A stretch of DNA of 64,000 bases from Nocardia nova SH22a (GTDB taxonomy: Bacteria; Actinomycetota; Actinomycetes; Mycobacteriales; Mycobacteriaceae). This document shows positions 38,618 to 46,481 of the stretch, piece after piece. The position numbers and the translations under genes are program-made. The notes under the pieces are model-generated. The model was not told where the DNA came from. It was given only the letters and a program-made list of their open reading frames with translations, and made no database searches. How positions within the stretch are numbered: position 1 is the stretch's first letter; every line of letters begins with the position of its first letter. Location of the stretch: contig NZ_CP006850.1 of the NCBI RefSeq assembly GCF_000523235.1, positions 4,836,001 to 4,900,000 on the forward strand, read 5' to 3'.

Positions 38618-38653
38618 AATCGGCCCCGCCGTCGCGTGACGGCAGGGCCGATT
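38618..38653. terminator. Bidirectional terminator hairpin
   Basis: A 16-bp stem (AATCGGCCC...GTC with its complement) with one mismatch and a 4-nt loop (GCGT), placed between the convergent small cysteine-rich gene and the IclR gene. The AAT/ATT base gives a weak U-run. Confidence 0.75.
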
Positions 38654-38676
38654 TCGCCGATCGGAGCGGAAACCCC

Positions 38677-39459
38677 TCAGGCGCGCACAGGTCGCCGGCT
38701 CGTGCGCGGCGCTCCGACTGCCAGCCGCCGGATGTCGAACGCCGCCCGGCGCACCTGGTTGACGACGGCATCGGTGTCGATCATCCGCGTCGGACCGCAC
38801 AGCGAAACCGCCACGCGACCCCGGTCGACGTCGACGTCGAGCGCGGCCGCCACCACGGTGACCCCCAGTTCGCATCCCTGGGAATCCACCGCGACCCCGC
38901 TGCGATCGCGCACCTTGTCCAGTTCGCGTTCGAGCTGCCGACGGGTTCGTACGCTGTAGCAGGTCGGGGCGCAGGCGAACGGCAAGTCGGGCCACTGCCG
39001 CGGATCCATCGCGGCCAGCAGCGCATGTCCGGCGGCGGTGAGCTCGACGGGCTGGCGCGCGCCGACCGCCCACTGCCGTCCCGGATTCGGCCAGGCCCCC
39101 ACCCGATCGAGATGCAGTACCTCTCCCCCGGACAGCAGACTCAGGTGCGCGGTCAGGCCCGTGCGCCGGTGCAGCCCGGTCATGACGGTCATGGCGATGT
39201 CGTTCACACTGCGTTGGCGCATCACCTGCGATCCGAACTCGAACATCCTGATACCCAGCACGTATTCGAACCCGTGGCGTTCCACCCAGCCCAGTTCCAC
39301 GAGCCGCTGCAGGATTCGATGGGCCGACGAGCGAGGCAGATGTGAACGCCGGGCGATGTCGGCCAATGTCATGGGCCGCTGTCCGACTAAGGCCTCGAGC
39401 AGCGACGCCACCCGATCGATCATCGCGTGCGGGGTTTGTTCGAACTGCATCGTCGCCAC
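38677..39459 (-). CDS. IclR-family transcriptional regulator
   Basis: A 260-residue regulator. The winged helix covers about residues 12-70 (M-T-L-A-D-I-A-R-R-S-H-L-P-R-S-S-A-H-R-I-L-Q-R-L), and the IclR effector domain covers about 80-250, with G-A-R-Q-P-V-E-L-T-A-A-G-H-A-L-L-A. GTG 39459 has GGAGGT five bases upstream. KshA genes of Rhodococcus and Mycobacterium are often next to IclR-type regulators. It probably controls the kshA/sulfatase region and, through the divergent gap, the TetR gene. Confidence 0.9.
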   Translation of the reverse strand: MATMQFEQTPHAMIDRVASLLEALVGQRPMTLADIARRSHLPRSSAHRILQRLVELGWVERHGFEYVLGIRMFEFGSQVMRQRSVNDIAMTVMTGLHRRTGLTAHLSLLSGGEVLHLDRVGAWPNPGRQWAVGARQPVELTAAGHALLAAMDPRQWPDLPFACAPTCYSVRTRRQLERELDKVRDRSGVAVDSQGCELGVTVVAAALDVDVDRGRVAVSLCGPTRMIDTDAVVNQVRRAAFDIRRLAVGAPRTSRRPVRA

Positions 39460-39479
39460 CTGTTACCTCCAACCGCAGT

Positions 39480-39516
39480 CATGTCAGACTATGCCTATAT
39501 GTCACAATCTGACATG
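39480..39516. promoter_or_regulatory. Nested inverted repeats, probable IclR operator
   Basis: CATGTCAGA (39480-39488) pairs with TCTGACATG (39508-39516). Inside this lies a second perfect palindrome ATGTCA-N5-TGACAT (39499-39515). Three TGTCA/TGACA half-sites therefore occur within 37 nt, starting 20 nt upstream of the IclR GTG. Confidence 0.65.
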
Positions 39517-39661
39517 ATCGAGTTTAAGGAGCACGTGCAGCGATGTAAAGCAGATCACACCGATCCGTCCGGACAGTAGGACAGACAGTGGACAGACACC
39601 GATACGACCGGCGCGTTCCCTACCGCGATACTGTGAACTGCGACCGAGGAGGACAGTGGCC

Positions 39662-40297
39662 GTGAGCAAACCGTCCAGGCCGACGCTGACCGAACGCCGC
39701 GCGGAGGAACTTCGCCTCACCATCGCGAACACCGCACGCGACATGTTCGTCGCCGACGGTGACACCTCCGCCACCGTGGAGCGGATCTGCGCGGCGGTCG
39801 GAATCGCACCGAGGACCTTTCACCGGCACTTCCCGGTGAAAGAAGACGTCATGGGCCCGCTGTTCCGGCGCAGCCAGGCGCTGATCATCGACTTCCTCGA
39901 GCACGCACCGGCCGACGCCGACGCGGCGGAAACTCTTGCCCGCGCGTTCACCACCGAGGTCTACAAGCGGCGGACGCCCGAATCCGACCGCAAATTCATG
40001 ACTTTGATGATCAACACGCCGCAGTATCGGATGCGCTGGCTGGAATGGGGTGAGCAGCTCTGCGGGCCGATCACCGAATTCCTCTCGGCGCGAGTCGATC
40101 TCGGGGACGATCCGTTCCTGCGCAAGCTCCCCGCCGAACTGATCGTGCACACGAGCCGCCAAGCTTATATCCAGTGGGTCGACACCGAGGACTGCGGCGA
40201 TTTCGCCGAGGTGGAGGCGCTTCAGCTGCGGGGGATGAAGATGCTGCTGGTCGGTCTCCGCGCGGTGATGGCGCAACCGGCGGTGCCGGCGCCCTAG
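39662..40297 (+). CDS. TetR-family regulator
   Basis: A 211-residue regulator with a TetR helix-turn-helix (N-T-A-R-D-M-F-V-A-D-G, T-V-E-R-I-C-A-A-V-G-I-A-P-R-T-F-H-R-H-F-P-V-K). GAGGAGG at 39646-39652 favours GTG 39662; GTG 39656 is in frame. Three GGACAG direct repeats (39571, 39579, 39590) lie upstream. It sits between the IclR gene and the hsa-like operon and may regulate the latter. Confidence 0.88.
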   Translation: MSKPSRPTLTERRAEELRLTIANTARDMFVADGDTSATVERICAAVGIAPRTFHRHFPVKEDVMGPLFRRSQALIIDFLEHAPADADAAETLARAFTTEVYKRRTPESDRKFMTLMINTPQYRMRWLEWGEQLCGPITEFLSARVDLGDDPFLRKLPAELIVHTSRQAYIQWVDTEDCGDFAEVEALQLRGMKMLLVGLRAVMAQPAVPAP

Positions 40298-40312
40298 CCG
40301 GATATCGGACAC

Positions 40313-40342
40313 GCCGGCACCGGTGCTCGCACCGGCGCCGGC
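40313..40342. terminator. Candidate bidirectional terminator hairpin
   Basis: GCCGGC-A-CCGGTG pairs with CACCGG-C-GCCGGC around CTCG in the short gap between the convergent TetR and HsaD-like genes. No U-run follows. Confidence 0.6.
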
Positions 40343-40349
40343 AATGCCC

Positions 40350-41204
40350 CTACCGGGCGAGAAACGCGGAGACCGTCGCCTCCCACGCCTGCTTCTGCTC
40401 GATCATCACCCAGTGCCCGCAGTTCGGAAAGATGTGCACCTCACCGTGCGGGAGCGTCCGCATCGCGATCAGCGACATGTCGACCGGGCTCACCCGGTCG
40501 TCACGTCCCCAGGTGACCAGGGTCGGCACACCGATACGGCGCAGATTCGCCCAACCGGGTGTGGTGTCGGCGTCGCGGGCCGCCTCCGCCATGCGGGCCA
40601 GCGCCGCCCGGCCGTACATCCGCCGCGAGTTCTCCAGAACGCCCGGTTCGGTGGCCTGCCGCCACCGCTGTTCGATCAGTTCCTCGGTCAGCAGGGCCTG
40701 GTCGTAGACCATCGAGCGAAGCCACGCCACCAGGCTGTCGCGGGTCGGATTCTCGACGAAGTCACTGAGCCGGATGATCCCCTCCCCCGGTTGCGGGCCG
40801 AAGATGGTGGTGCCGATACCGCCGATGGTGACCAGTCGATCGACCCGTTGCGGCGCCGCCAGCGCGAATTCCGTTGCGACGAAACCTCCCATCGAGTTTC
40901 CGATGATCCGGACGGTATCGAGTCCGAGCCCGTCCAGGAACGCGTGAACGGCCCGCTGCGCCGACATCATCGGATGCCCCGCACCGAAATCGTCGCTCAC
41001 CCCGAACCCTGGAAACTCGAGTACGAGCGTGCGGTAGTGCTGAGCGAACGTCGCCACATTGCCGCTGAAGTTGCGCCAGCCGGTCACACCGGGCCCGGAC
41101 CCGTGCAGCAACAGCAGCGGCGGGCCCGCACCGGTGTCGCGATAGCGCAGCACACCGTGTTCGGTGGGCAATTCGAGCAATTCGGGAACATCGCGCGCAC
41201 CCAT
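40350..41204 (-). CDS. HsaD-like meta-cleavage product hydrolase
   Basis: A 284-residue alpha/beta-hydrolase that would cut the C-C bond of the ring-opened diketo acid made by extradiol cleavage. The catalytic serine is S104 in G-N-S-M-G-G, the acid lies in W-G-R-D-D-R-V-S-P (235-236), and the histidine is H264 in C-G-H-W. L-H-G-S-G-P-G is the oxyanion loop, and Y-R-T-L-V-L-E-F-P-G-F-G-V-S-D matches the HsaD/BphD pattern. ATG 41204 starts one base after the KstD-like stop. Last gene of the hsaA-hsaC-kstD-hsaD-like operon. Confidence 0.85.
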   Translation of the reverse strand: MGARDVPELLELPTEHGVLRYRDTGAGPPLLLLHGSGPGVTGWRNFSGNVATFAQHYRTLVLEFPGFGVSDDFGAGHPMMSAQRAVHAFLDGLGLDTVRIIGNSMGGFVATEFALAAPQRVDRLVTIGGIGTTIFGPQPGEGIIRLSDFVENPTRDSLVAWLRSMVYDQALLTEELIEQRWRQATEPGVLENSRRMYGRAALARMAEAARDADTTPGWANLRRIGVPTLVTWGRDDRVSPVDMSLIAMRTLPHGEVHIFPNCGHWVMIEQKQAWEATVSAFLAR

Positions 41205-41205
41205 T

Positions 41206-42927
41206 TCAGGCCCTTCCCAACGCCGCGGCGGTTTTCGCGGCGATGTAGCCGAAGACCAATCCCTGGCCGATCGTCGCACCCGCACCCGGGTAGGTGTTGC
41301 CGAACGCGTTGGCCGCGGTATTGCCGATCGCGTACAGGCCCTCGATCACACTGCCGTCCTCGCGCAGCACCCGGGCGGATCCGTCCGCACGCAGACCGCC
41401 GCAGGTTCCCAGATCGGACAGCACCAGCTTCACCGCGTACAGCGATCCCTTGCCGCCCAGTGGCCGCAGATTCGGGTTGGGCGCGATGGTGGGATCGCCG
41501 TAGTAGCGGTCGTATGCGCTGGCGCCCCTGGAGAATTCGTGGTCGACACCCAGTTGTGCGGCGGTGTTGAAGGTGTCGAAGGTCGTGGCGAACGCCGGTG
41601 CGGGAACCCCCATGGCGCGGGCCAGCCCGGCCGGATCGGCAGCGGTCACCGCGATGCCGTTGTCGTACCACGCCTGCGGCAACGGCTGCCGGGGAAACAG
41701 GCCCGCGGCGAAGATGTAGCTGTTGCGGTAGCGCTGATCGAACACCAGCCACATGTCCTGCACCGGATCGCCCGCTCGTTCGCGTTCGAGTACGCGCTGT
41801 CCGAACGACATGTAGTCGGTGGCCTCGTTGACGAACCGCTGTCCGGTGTGGTCGACGATGAACGATCCGGGCAGCGCCCGCTCGGCCAGCAGCACCGCCG
41901 GCGCTGCCCCGGGCAGTGCGGCCACGGCCGGAAACCACCAGGCCTGATCCATCAGGCCGATCGCCGCACCGACCTCCTGCGCCAGTTCGATGGCGTCACC
42001 GGTGTTGGCCTCGCACCCCAGGCTCGCATGCTCGACCAGCTTGTCCGACTGGAACTTTCGCCGCATCCGCGTGTCGTGATCGAACCCCCCGGCGGCGAGC
42101 ACCACTCCCCGCCGAGCGGTCACAGTGGTGAGTGTTCCCTCGTGGTCGACGACCGCTCCGGTGACCACTCCGTCCGACTCGATCAGCCGGACCAGGGCGG
42201 TATCTGTCCAGATCGGAATTCCGGCGCGGATGGCGCCCGCGAACAGTCCCGCCGCCAGCGCCTGCCCACCGGCGATGTACTCACGCTTCAACGCGAGCCC
42301 GCCGACACCGGTGGCCATGGCTTTCATGCCACGCCAGAGCGCCTTGCGGGGAGTCTTCGCGATCAGATTCAGCCATTTGTAATCTGCTCCGGTCACCGGC
42401 ATCGGCAGACCCGACGCCTCCATCACCCCCGGGCGCAGGCGTGAACGCTGGGTGCCGAGCCGCGCGGCATCGAACGGCTTGCATTCGCAGGTGCGCCCCA
42501 CGGCCGATCCGCCGGGTAGTTCGGGATGATAGTCGGAGTAGCCGTCTGCCCACATGAATGTCATCGGGGTGGTCCGCGCGAGCATCTCGACGGCGGCGGG
42601 ACCGTGTTCGAGGAATGCGGCGCCCCGCTCGGGCGGGGCCGAATCCCCCACGACCGCTTCGACATACGCCGATGCCGCGGCGGCGTTGTCGGCGGGCTGC
42701 CGGTCGGCCAGCACGAAATTGCCGGGTACCCAGAACGCCCCGCCCGAGCGTGCCGTCGAGCCGCCGACATATCCCGACTTCTCCACGACCAGGGTCGACA
42801 ATCCGGCCTCGGTGGCGGCCAGGGCAGCCGCCAGACCGGTCCCCGATCCCACGATCAGCAGATCGACCTCGTGCTGTGCCACGGGGGTGTTGTCTTCGGT
42901 GGAGTTCATCGCCGTCCGGCCTTTCAC
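41206..42927 (-). CDS. KstD-like FAD-dependent 3-ketosteroid dehydrogenase
   Basis: A 573-residue flavoprotein of the KstD/fumarate-reductase group. The N-terminal FAD motif is V-G-S-G-T-G-L-A-A-A-L-A near 26. A-Y-D-R-Y-Y-G-D corresponds to the KstD loop with a catalytic tyrosine, and the C-terminal G-N-T-x-N-T-Y-P-G-A-G keeps the second catalytic Tyr and the Gly four residues later. KstD introduces the C1-C2 double bond of 3-ketosteroids. GTG 42927 overlaps the upstream stop (GTGA) with GGAG five bases ahead; ATG 42909 is the alternative. Delta4-(5-alpha)-dehydrogenases are close relatives and cannot be excluded. Confidence 0.82.
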   Translation of the reverse strand: MKGRTAMNSTEDNTPVAQHEVDLLIVGSGTGLAAALAATEAGLSTLVVEKSGYVGGSTARSGGAFWVPGNFVLADRQPADNAAAASAYVEAVVGDSAPPERGAAFLEHGPAAVEMLARTTPMTFMWADGYSDYHPELPGGSAVGRTCECKPFDAARLGTQRSRLRPGVMEASGLPMPVTGADYKWLNLIAKTPRKALWRGMKAMATGVGGLALKREYIAGGQALAAGLFAGAIRAGIPIWTDTALVRLIESDGVVTGAVVDHEGTLTTVTARRGVVLAAGGFDHDTRMRRKFQSDKLVEHASLGCEANTGDAIELAQEVGAAIGLMDQAWWFPAVAALPGAAPAVLLAERALPGSFIVDHTGQRFVNEATDYMSFGQRVLERERAGDPVQDMWLVFDQRYRNSYIFAAGLFPRQPLPQAWYDNGIAVTAADPAGLARAMGVPAPAFATTFDTFNTAAQLGVDHEFSRGASAYDRYYGDPTIAPNPNLRPLGGKGSLYAVKLVLSDLGTCGGLRADGSARVLREDGSVIEGLYAIGNTAANAFGNTYPGAGATIGQGLVFGYIAAKTAAALGRA

Positions 42928-43829
42928 GCTTGCTCCATCTGCTTCGCCCACAGCCATTCGTGCCCCCAGTAGCTGTCGGCGGTGATCTCCTCGGCGGTGT
43001 AGTAGGTCTCGTCGACCAGCTCACCCGCGGTTCCGTATTCGATGTCCCAGCCGCCGGGCACCCCGACATAGAAAGAGATCATCTTGTCGTTGGTGTGGCG
43101 ACCCAGGGTCGAGGACACCGGGAAGTCCCGTGCCACCACCTGATCCAGGGCCCGGCCCACGGCATCGAGTGAATCGACCTCGACCATCACGTGGATCAGC
43201 CCGGGATCGCGTCCCTCCGGCGCCGGCATGATCGCCAGGCTGTGGTGCCGTTGATTCACGCCGAGGAATCGGATGCGCAGCGGTCCGGCGCCGGGAGGCG
43301 ACGGCATCCGGAATGCGCCGCGGGACAGGAACCCCAGCGTTTCGGTGTAGAAGGCGTAGGACTCCTCGAAGTTGGCGGTCGGCATCACCACATGGCCGAG
43401 TCCCTGTGCGCCGGTGACGAACCGCTGTGCGTACTTGGTGAGCACCGGGCTGTGCTCGAGGACCGGCCCGTGGAAGAACTCCAGCGGGGTGCCACCGGGA
43501 TCGGTCAGGCACAGACCCGCCTCGACCTTGCGCCGGTCGGCGAGTTCCTGTGACATGGCGGTGTATTCGATTCCCGCGGCATCGAGCGTCGCCGCCAACC
43601 GGCGCAGCGCCGGGCCGTCCCGCAATTCCCACCCGACCGCGCTCACCCGGTCGACATCGGCGCGTTCGACGGTGATCCGCGACGGCCGCTCGTCCATGCG
43701 GAAGTGCAGCGCATCGGTCTCGTCACCGAATCCCGGCGCGAAGCCGAGCACGTCGAAGCCCAACTCCCGCCACCGATCCATATCCGTGGCGAGCACCCGG
43801 ACGTAGCCGAGCCCTTTGATTTCACTCAT
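42924..43829 (-). CDS. HsaC-like extradiol ring-cleavage dioxygenase
   Basis: A 301-residue type I extradiol dioxygenase with two vicinal-oxygen-chelate modules. The Fe(II) ligands are H146 (G-L-G-H-V-V), H213 (L-I-H-V-M-V-E) and E264 (W-D-I-E-Y-G). Active-site H195/H196 (R-H-H-S-L-A) and S-A/S-T-L-G-R-H-x-N-D near 240-248 match HsaC/BphC. The substrate would be a catechol such as 3,4-DHSA in steroid degradation. ATG 43829 is chosen; TTG 43835 is possible. It follows the HsaA-like gene by 28 nt. Confidence 0.88.
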   Translation of the reverse strand: MSEIKGLGYVRVLATDMDRWRELGFDVLGFAPGFGDETDALHFRMDERPSRITVERADVDRVSAVGWELRDGPALRRLAATLDAAGIEYTAMSQELADRRKVEAGLCLTDPGGTPLEFFHGPVLEHSPVLTKYAQRFVTGAQGLGHVVMPTANFEESYAFYTETLGFLSRGAFRMPSPPGAGPLRIRFLGVNQRHHSLAIMPAPEGRDPGLIHVMVEVDSLDAVGRALDQVVARDFPVSSTLGRHTNDKMISFYVGVPGGWDIEYGTAGELVDETYYTAEEITADSYWGHEWLWAKQMEQA

Positions 43830-43857
43830 CGACAATTTCCGTTCCGCTCGAGGCCGG

Positions 43858-45042
43858 TCAGATCATCACGCGCAGGGGGCCCTGCGGTACGTCCACACCC
43901 AGCGAGGCCATCGCCGAGGCGTGATAGGTGGTGCTGGTGACATGGATCGCGTGGTGCAGGCCCGCATGGGCATCGCGCCAGAACCGCTGCAGCGCATTGT
44001 CCATACGCAACGCGTTGCCTCCCGCGCGGTCGAAGATGTCGTCGGCGGCACGGACCGCTCGCCAGGCCGACCGGATCTGATCGCGTCGTACGCGGGCGCG
44101 CATGTCGAAATCGATCTCCCGGCCCGCGTCGACCAGGTCCCAGATGCGGTCCACATTGGCCAGCAACTGCTGACGGGCCGCATCGATCTCCGACGCCGAC
44201 TCCGCGAGCGCGTGCAGCACGTACGGGTCGTCCTTGACCAGGGTTCCGGTGGCTCCCACCCGGTTTCGCTGATAATCGATACCGGCGGCGAGTACGCCCT
44301 CACAGATGCCGATGGTCGCCGAGGTGATGCCCAGGGGGAACATGGTCGACCACGGCATCCGGTACAGGGTTTCGGTCACACCGTATTCCGCGGCCGCGGA
44401 CCCGTCGATGACCTTGTCCTGCTCCATCACCCGGTAACCGGGGATGAAGGCATCCTTCACCACGATGTCCTTGCTGCCGGTGCCGCGCAGCCCGACCACG
44501 TCCCAGGAGTCCGCCACGATCTCGTAGTCCGAGCGGGGCAGGATCACATGCAGTGGTTGCGGTGGCATCAGCGGTTTCCCGTCCGCGTCGCCCACCATGG
44601 CACCCAGGAAGATCCAATCGCAGTGGTCGGTGCCGGAGGAGAACTGCCAGCGCCCGCTCATGACATATCCGCCGTCGGCGGGGACCGCGATACCTCCCGG
44701 CATATACGGCGACGCCATCCAGGTGTCGGTGTCCTCGCCGAGAACCTCGTCCTGAACCTTGGGATCGGCGAACGCGAGTTGCCACGGATGCACGCCGACG
44801 ATCCCGGCCACCCAGCCCGCCGAACCGTAGCTGCTCGCGGTCTTCATCACCGTCTCGGCGAATTCCCGCGGATGCGACTCGTGGCCGTTGTACTTCTTGC
44901 GCTGCAGCATCCGGATGATGCCCGCGTCCCGGAGCCTTTCGGCCATATCGTCGGGCAGCCGGCCCAGCGAATCACCCTCGGGGCCACCGTTGCGAATCTC
45001 GTCGGCGATGCGTTCGATATTGCCGATCACTGTGTTGGACAT
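43858..45042 (-). CDS. HsaA-like flavin-dependent monooxygenase
   Basis: A 394-residue acyl-CoA-dehydrogenase-fold oxygenase component. G-S-A-G-W-V-A-G-I-V-G-V-H-P-W near 75-88, S-G-R-W-Q-F-S-S-G-T-D-H-C-D-W, V-G-L-R-G-T-G-S-K-D-I-V-V, and Q-R-F-W-R-D-A-H-A-G near 360 are the conserved HsaA signatures. HsaA hydroxylates 3-HSA to the catechol 3,4-DHSA with reduced flavin from HsaB; no dedicated reductase is in this operon. First gene of the four-gene operon; divergent from the luciferase-like monooxygenase. Confidence 0.87.
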   Translation of the reverse strand: MSNTVIGNIERIADEIRNGGPEGDSLGRLPDDMAERLRDAGIIRMLQRKKYNGHESHPREFAETVMKTASSYGSAGWVAGIVGVHPWQLAFADPKVQDEVLGEDTDTWMASPYMPGGIAVPADGGYVMSGRWQFSSGTDHCDWIFLGAMVGDADGKPLMPPQPLHVILPRSDYEIVADSWDVVGLRGTGSKDIVVKDAFIPGYRVMEQDKVIDGSAAAEYGVTETLYRMPWSTMFPLGITSATIGICEGVLAAGIDYQRNRVGATGTLVKDDPYVLHALAESASEIDAARQQLLANVDRIWDLVDAGREIDFDMRARVRRDQIRSAWRAVRAADDIFDRAGGNALRMDNALQRFWRDAHAGLHHAIHVTSTTYHASAMASLGVDVPQGPLRVMI

Positions 45043-45266
45043 GGGCTCAGCCTGGTCGCTCGGCCCGCTGCTGCGACGTGAGTCTCCTACTCATCGGAAC
45101 ACCGGATCGAACAGGCGCCGATCCGCTGTCCCGGCTCGGTACCGGGCACCTGCGGCCGCGGCTCACGCGCCCGATCCGGGGGAGTTCCGATCGAGAACAA
45201 AGACTGCAGGTCATGGCAATTTTCCACAATGGTGGACATGTCAAGGAATACTGCGGGCATCGTGCT

Positions 45267-45284
45267 CGTTCAGCTGATTGAACG
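45267..45284. promoter_or_regulatory. Inverted repeat upstream of the luciferase-like gene
   Basis: CGTTCA-N6-TGAACG is a perfect 6-6-6 inverted repeat 28 nt before the ATG at 45313. TCCAC-N4-GTGGA lies further upstream at about 45225-45238. Either could be an operator in this divergent gap; the regulator is unknown. Confidence 0.5.
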
Positions 45285-45312
45285 TTTGATCACTACAGCC
45301 CAGGAGGCGGCT

Positions 45313-46452
45313 ATGCAGTTCGGCATCTTCACCGTCGGCGACGTCACCGTCGACCCCACCACGGGCGTCGCGCCCAGCGAGGGTGAGCGCATCGACGCGA
45401 TGATGCGGCTCGCACTCGAGGCCGAGAAGGTGGGCCTGGACGTCTTCGCCACCGGCGAGCACCACAATCCCCCGTTCGTGCCCTCGTCACCCACGACCAT
45501 GCTCGGCTGGGTCGCCGCCCGCACCGAGAAACTGCAGCTGTCGACCTCGACCACGCTGATCACCACCAACGATCCGGTGAAGATCGCCGAGGACTACGCC
45601 ATGCTGCAGCACCTGTCCGGCGGACGCGTCGACCTGATGATGGGCCGCGGCAACACCGGACCGGTCTACCCGTGGTTCGGCAAGGACATCCGCAAGGGCG
45701 TGCCGATGGCGATCGAGAACTACCACCTGCTGCGGCGGCTGTGGCGCGAGCGCGTCGTCGACTGGCAGGGCGAATTCCGCACGCCGCTCCAGGGATTCAC
45801 CGCCACCCCCGCACCGCTGGACGACACCCCGCCGTTCGTGTGGCACGGCTCCATCCGCTCGCCCGAGATCGCCGAGCAGGCGGCCTATTACGGCGACGGG
45901 TTCTTCCACAACAACATCTTCTGGAATCGCGAGCACACCGAGCAGATGGTCCGGCTCTACCGGCAGCGGTTCGAGCACTACGGTCACGGCTCGGCCGATC
46001 AGGCCATCGTCGGACTGGGTGGGCAGGTGTTCATGGCCGAGACCGAGGCCGCGGCCAAGAAGTTCTTCCGGCCCTACTTCGACAACGCGCCGGTCTACGG
46101 TCACGGTCCCTCCCTGGAGGAATTCAGCGAGATGACGCCGCTCACCGTGGGCACCCCGGAGCAGGTCATCGAACGCACCCTGGGGTTCGCCGACTACGCC
46201 GGTGACTACCAGCGGCAGCTGTTCCTGATCGACCATGCCGGGCTGCCCATCGACGTGGCGCTCGAACAGGTCCGGATCCTCGGTGAGGAAGTCGTGCCGG
46301 TGCTGCGCAAGGAATTCGAATTGCGCCGTCCCGCACACGTTCCCAGCGATCCGCCGACCCACGCCTCGCTCGTGGCCGCCGGGCCGGACGCACCGCATCA
46401 TCTGGTCGAACCCGCCCGCGAGCGGCTGCTCGCCGCCGCCGAACAGGCCTGA
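45313..46452 (+). CDS. FMN-dependent luciferase-like monooxygenase (CE1758 type)
   Basis: A 379-residue bacterial-luciferase-fold oxygenase. M-Q-F-G-I-F-T-V-G-D-V, F-A-T-G-E-H-H-N-P-P-F-V near 40-50, L-S-T-S-T-T-L-I, and G-R-V-D-L-M-M-G-R-G near 105 mark the family. It uses reduced FMN made by the next gene. CAGGAGG precedes ATG 45313. The pair is conserved in Corynebacteriales, but the substrate is unknown. Confidence 0.87.
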   Translation: MQFGIFTVGDVTVDPTTGVAPSEGERIDAMMRLALEAEKVGLDVFATGEHHNPPFVPSSPTTMLGWVAARTEKLQLSTSTTLITTNDPVKIAEDYAMLQHLSGGRVDLMMGRGNTGPVYPWFGKDIRKGVPMAIENYHLLRRLWRERVVDWQGEFRTPLQGFTATPAPLDDTPPFVWHGSIRSPEIAEQAAYYGDGFFHNNIFWNREHTEQMVRLYRQRFEHYGHGSADQAIVGLGGQVFMAETEAAAKKFFRPYFDNAPVYGHGPSLEEFSEMTPLTVGTPEQVIERTLGFADYAGDYQRQLFLIDHAGLPIDVALEQVRILGEEVVPVLRKEFELRRPAHVPSDPPTHASLVAAGPDAPHHLVEPARERLLAAAEQA

Positions 46453-46481
46453 CACACATCCATCGAATCGAGGGAACACCC

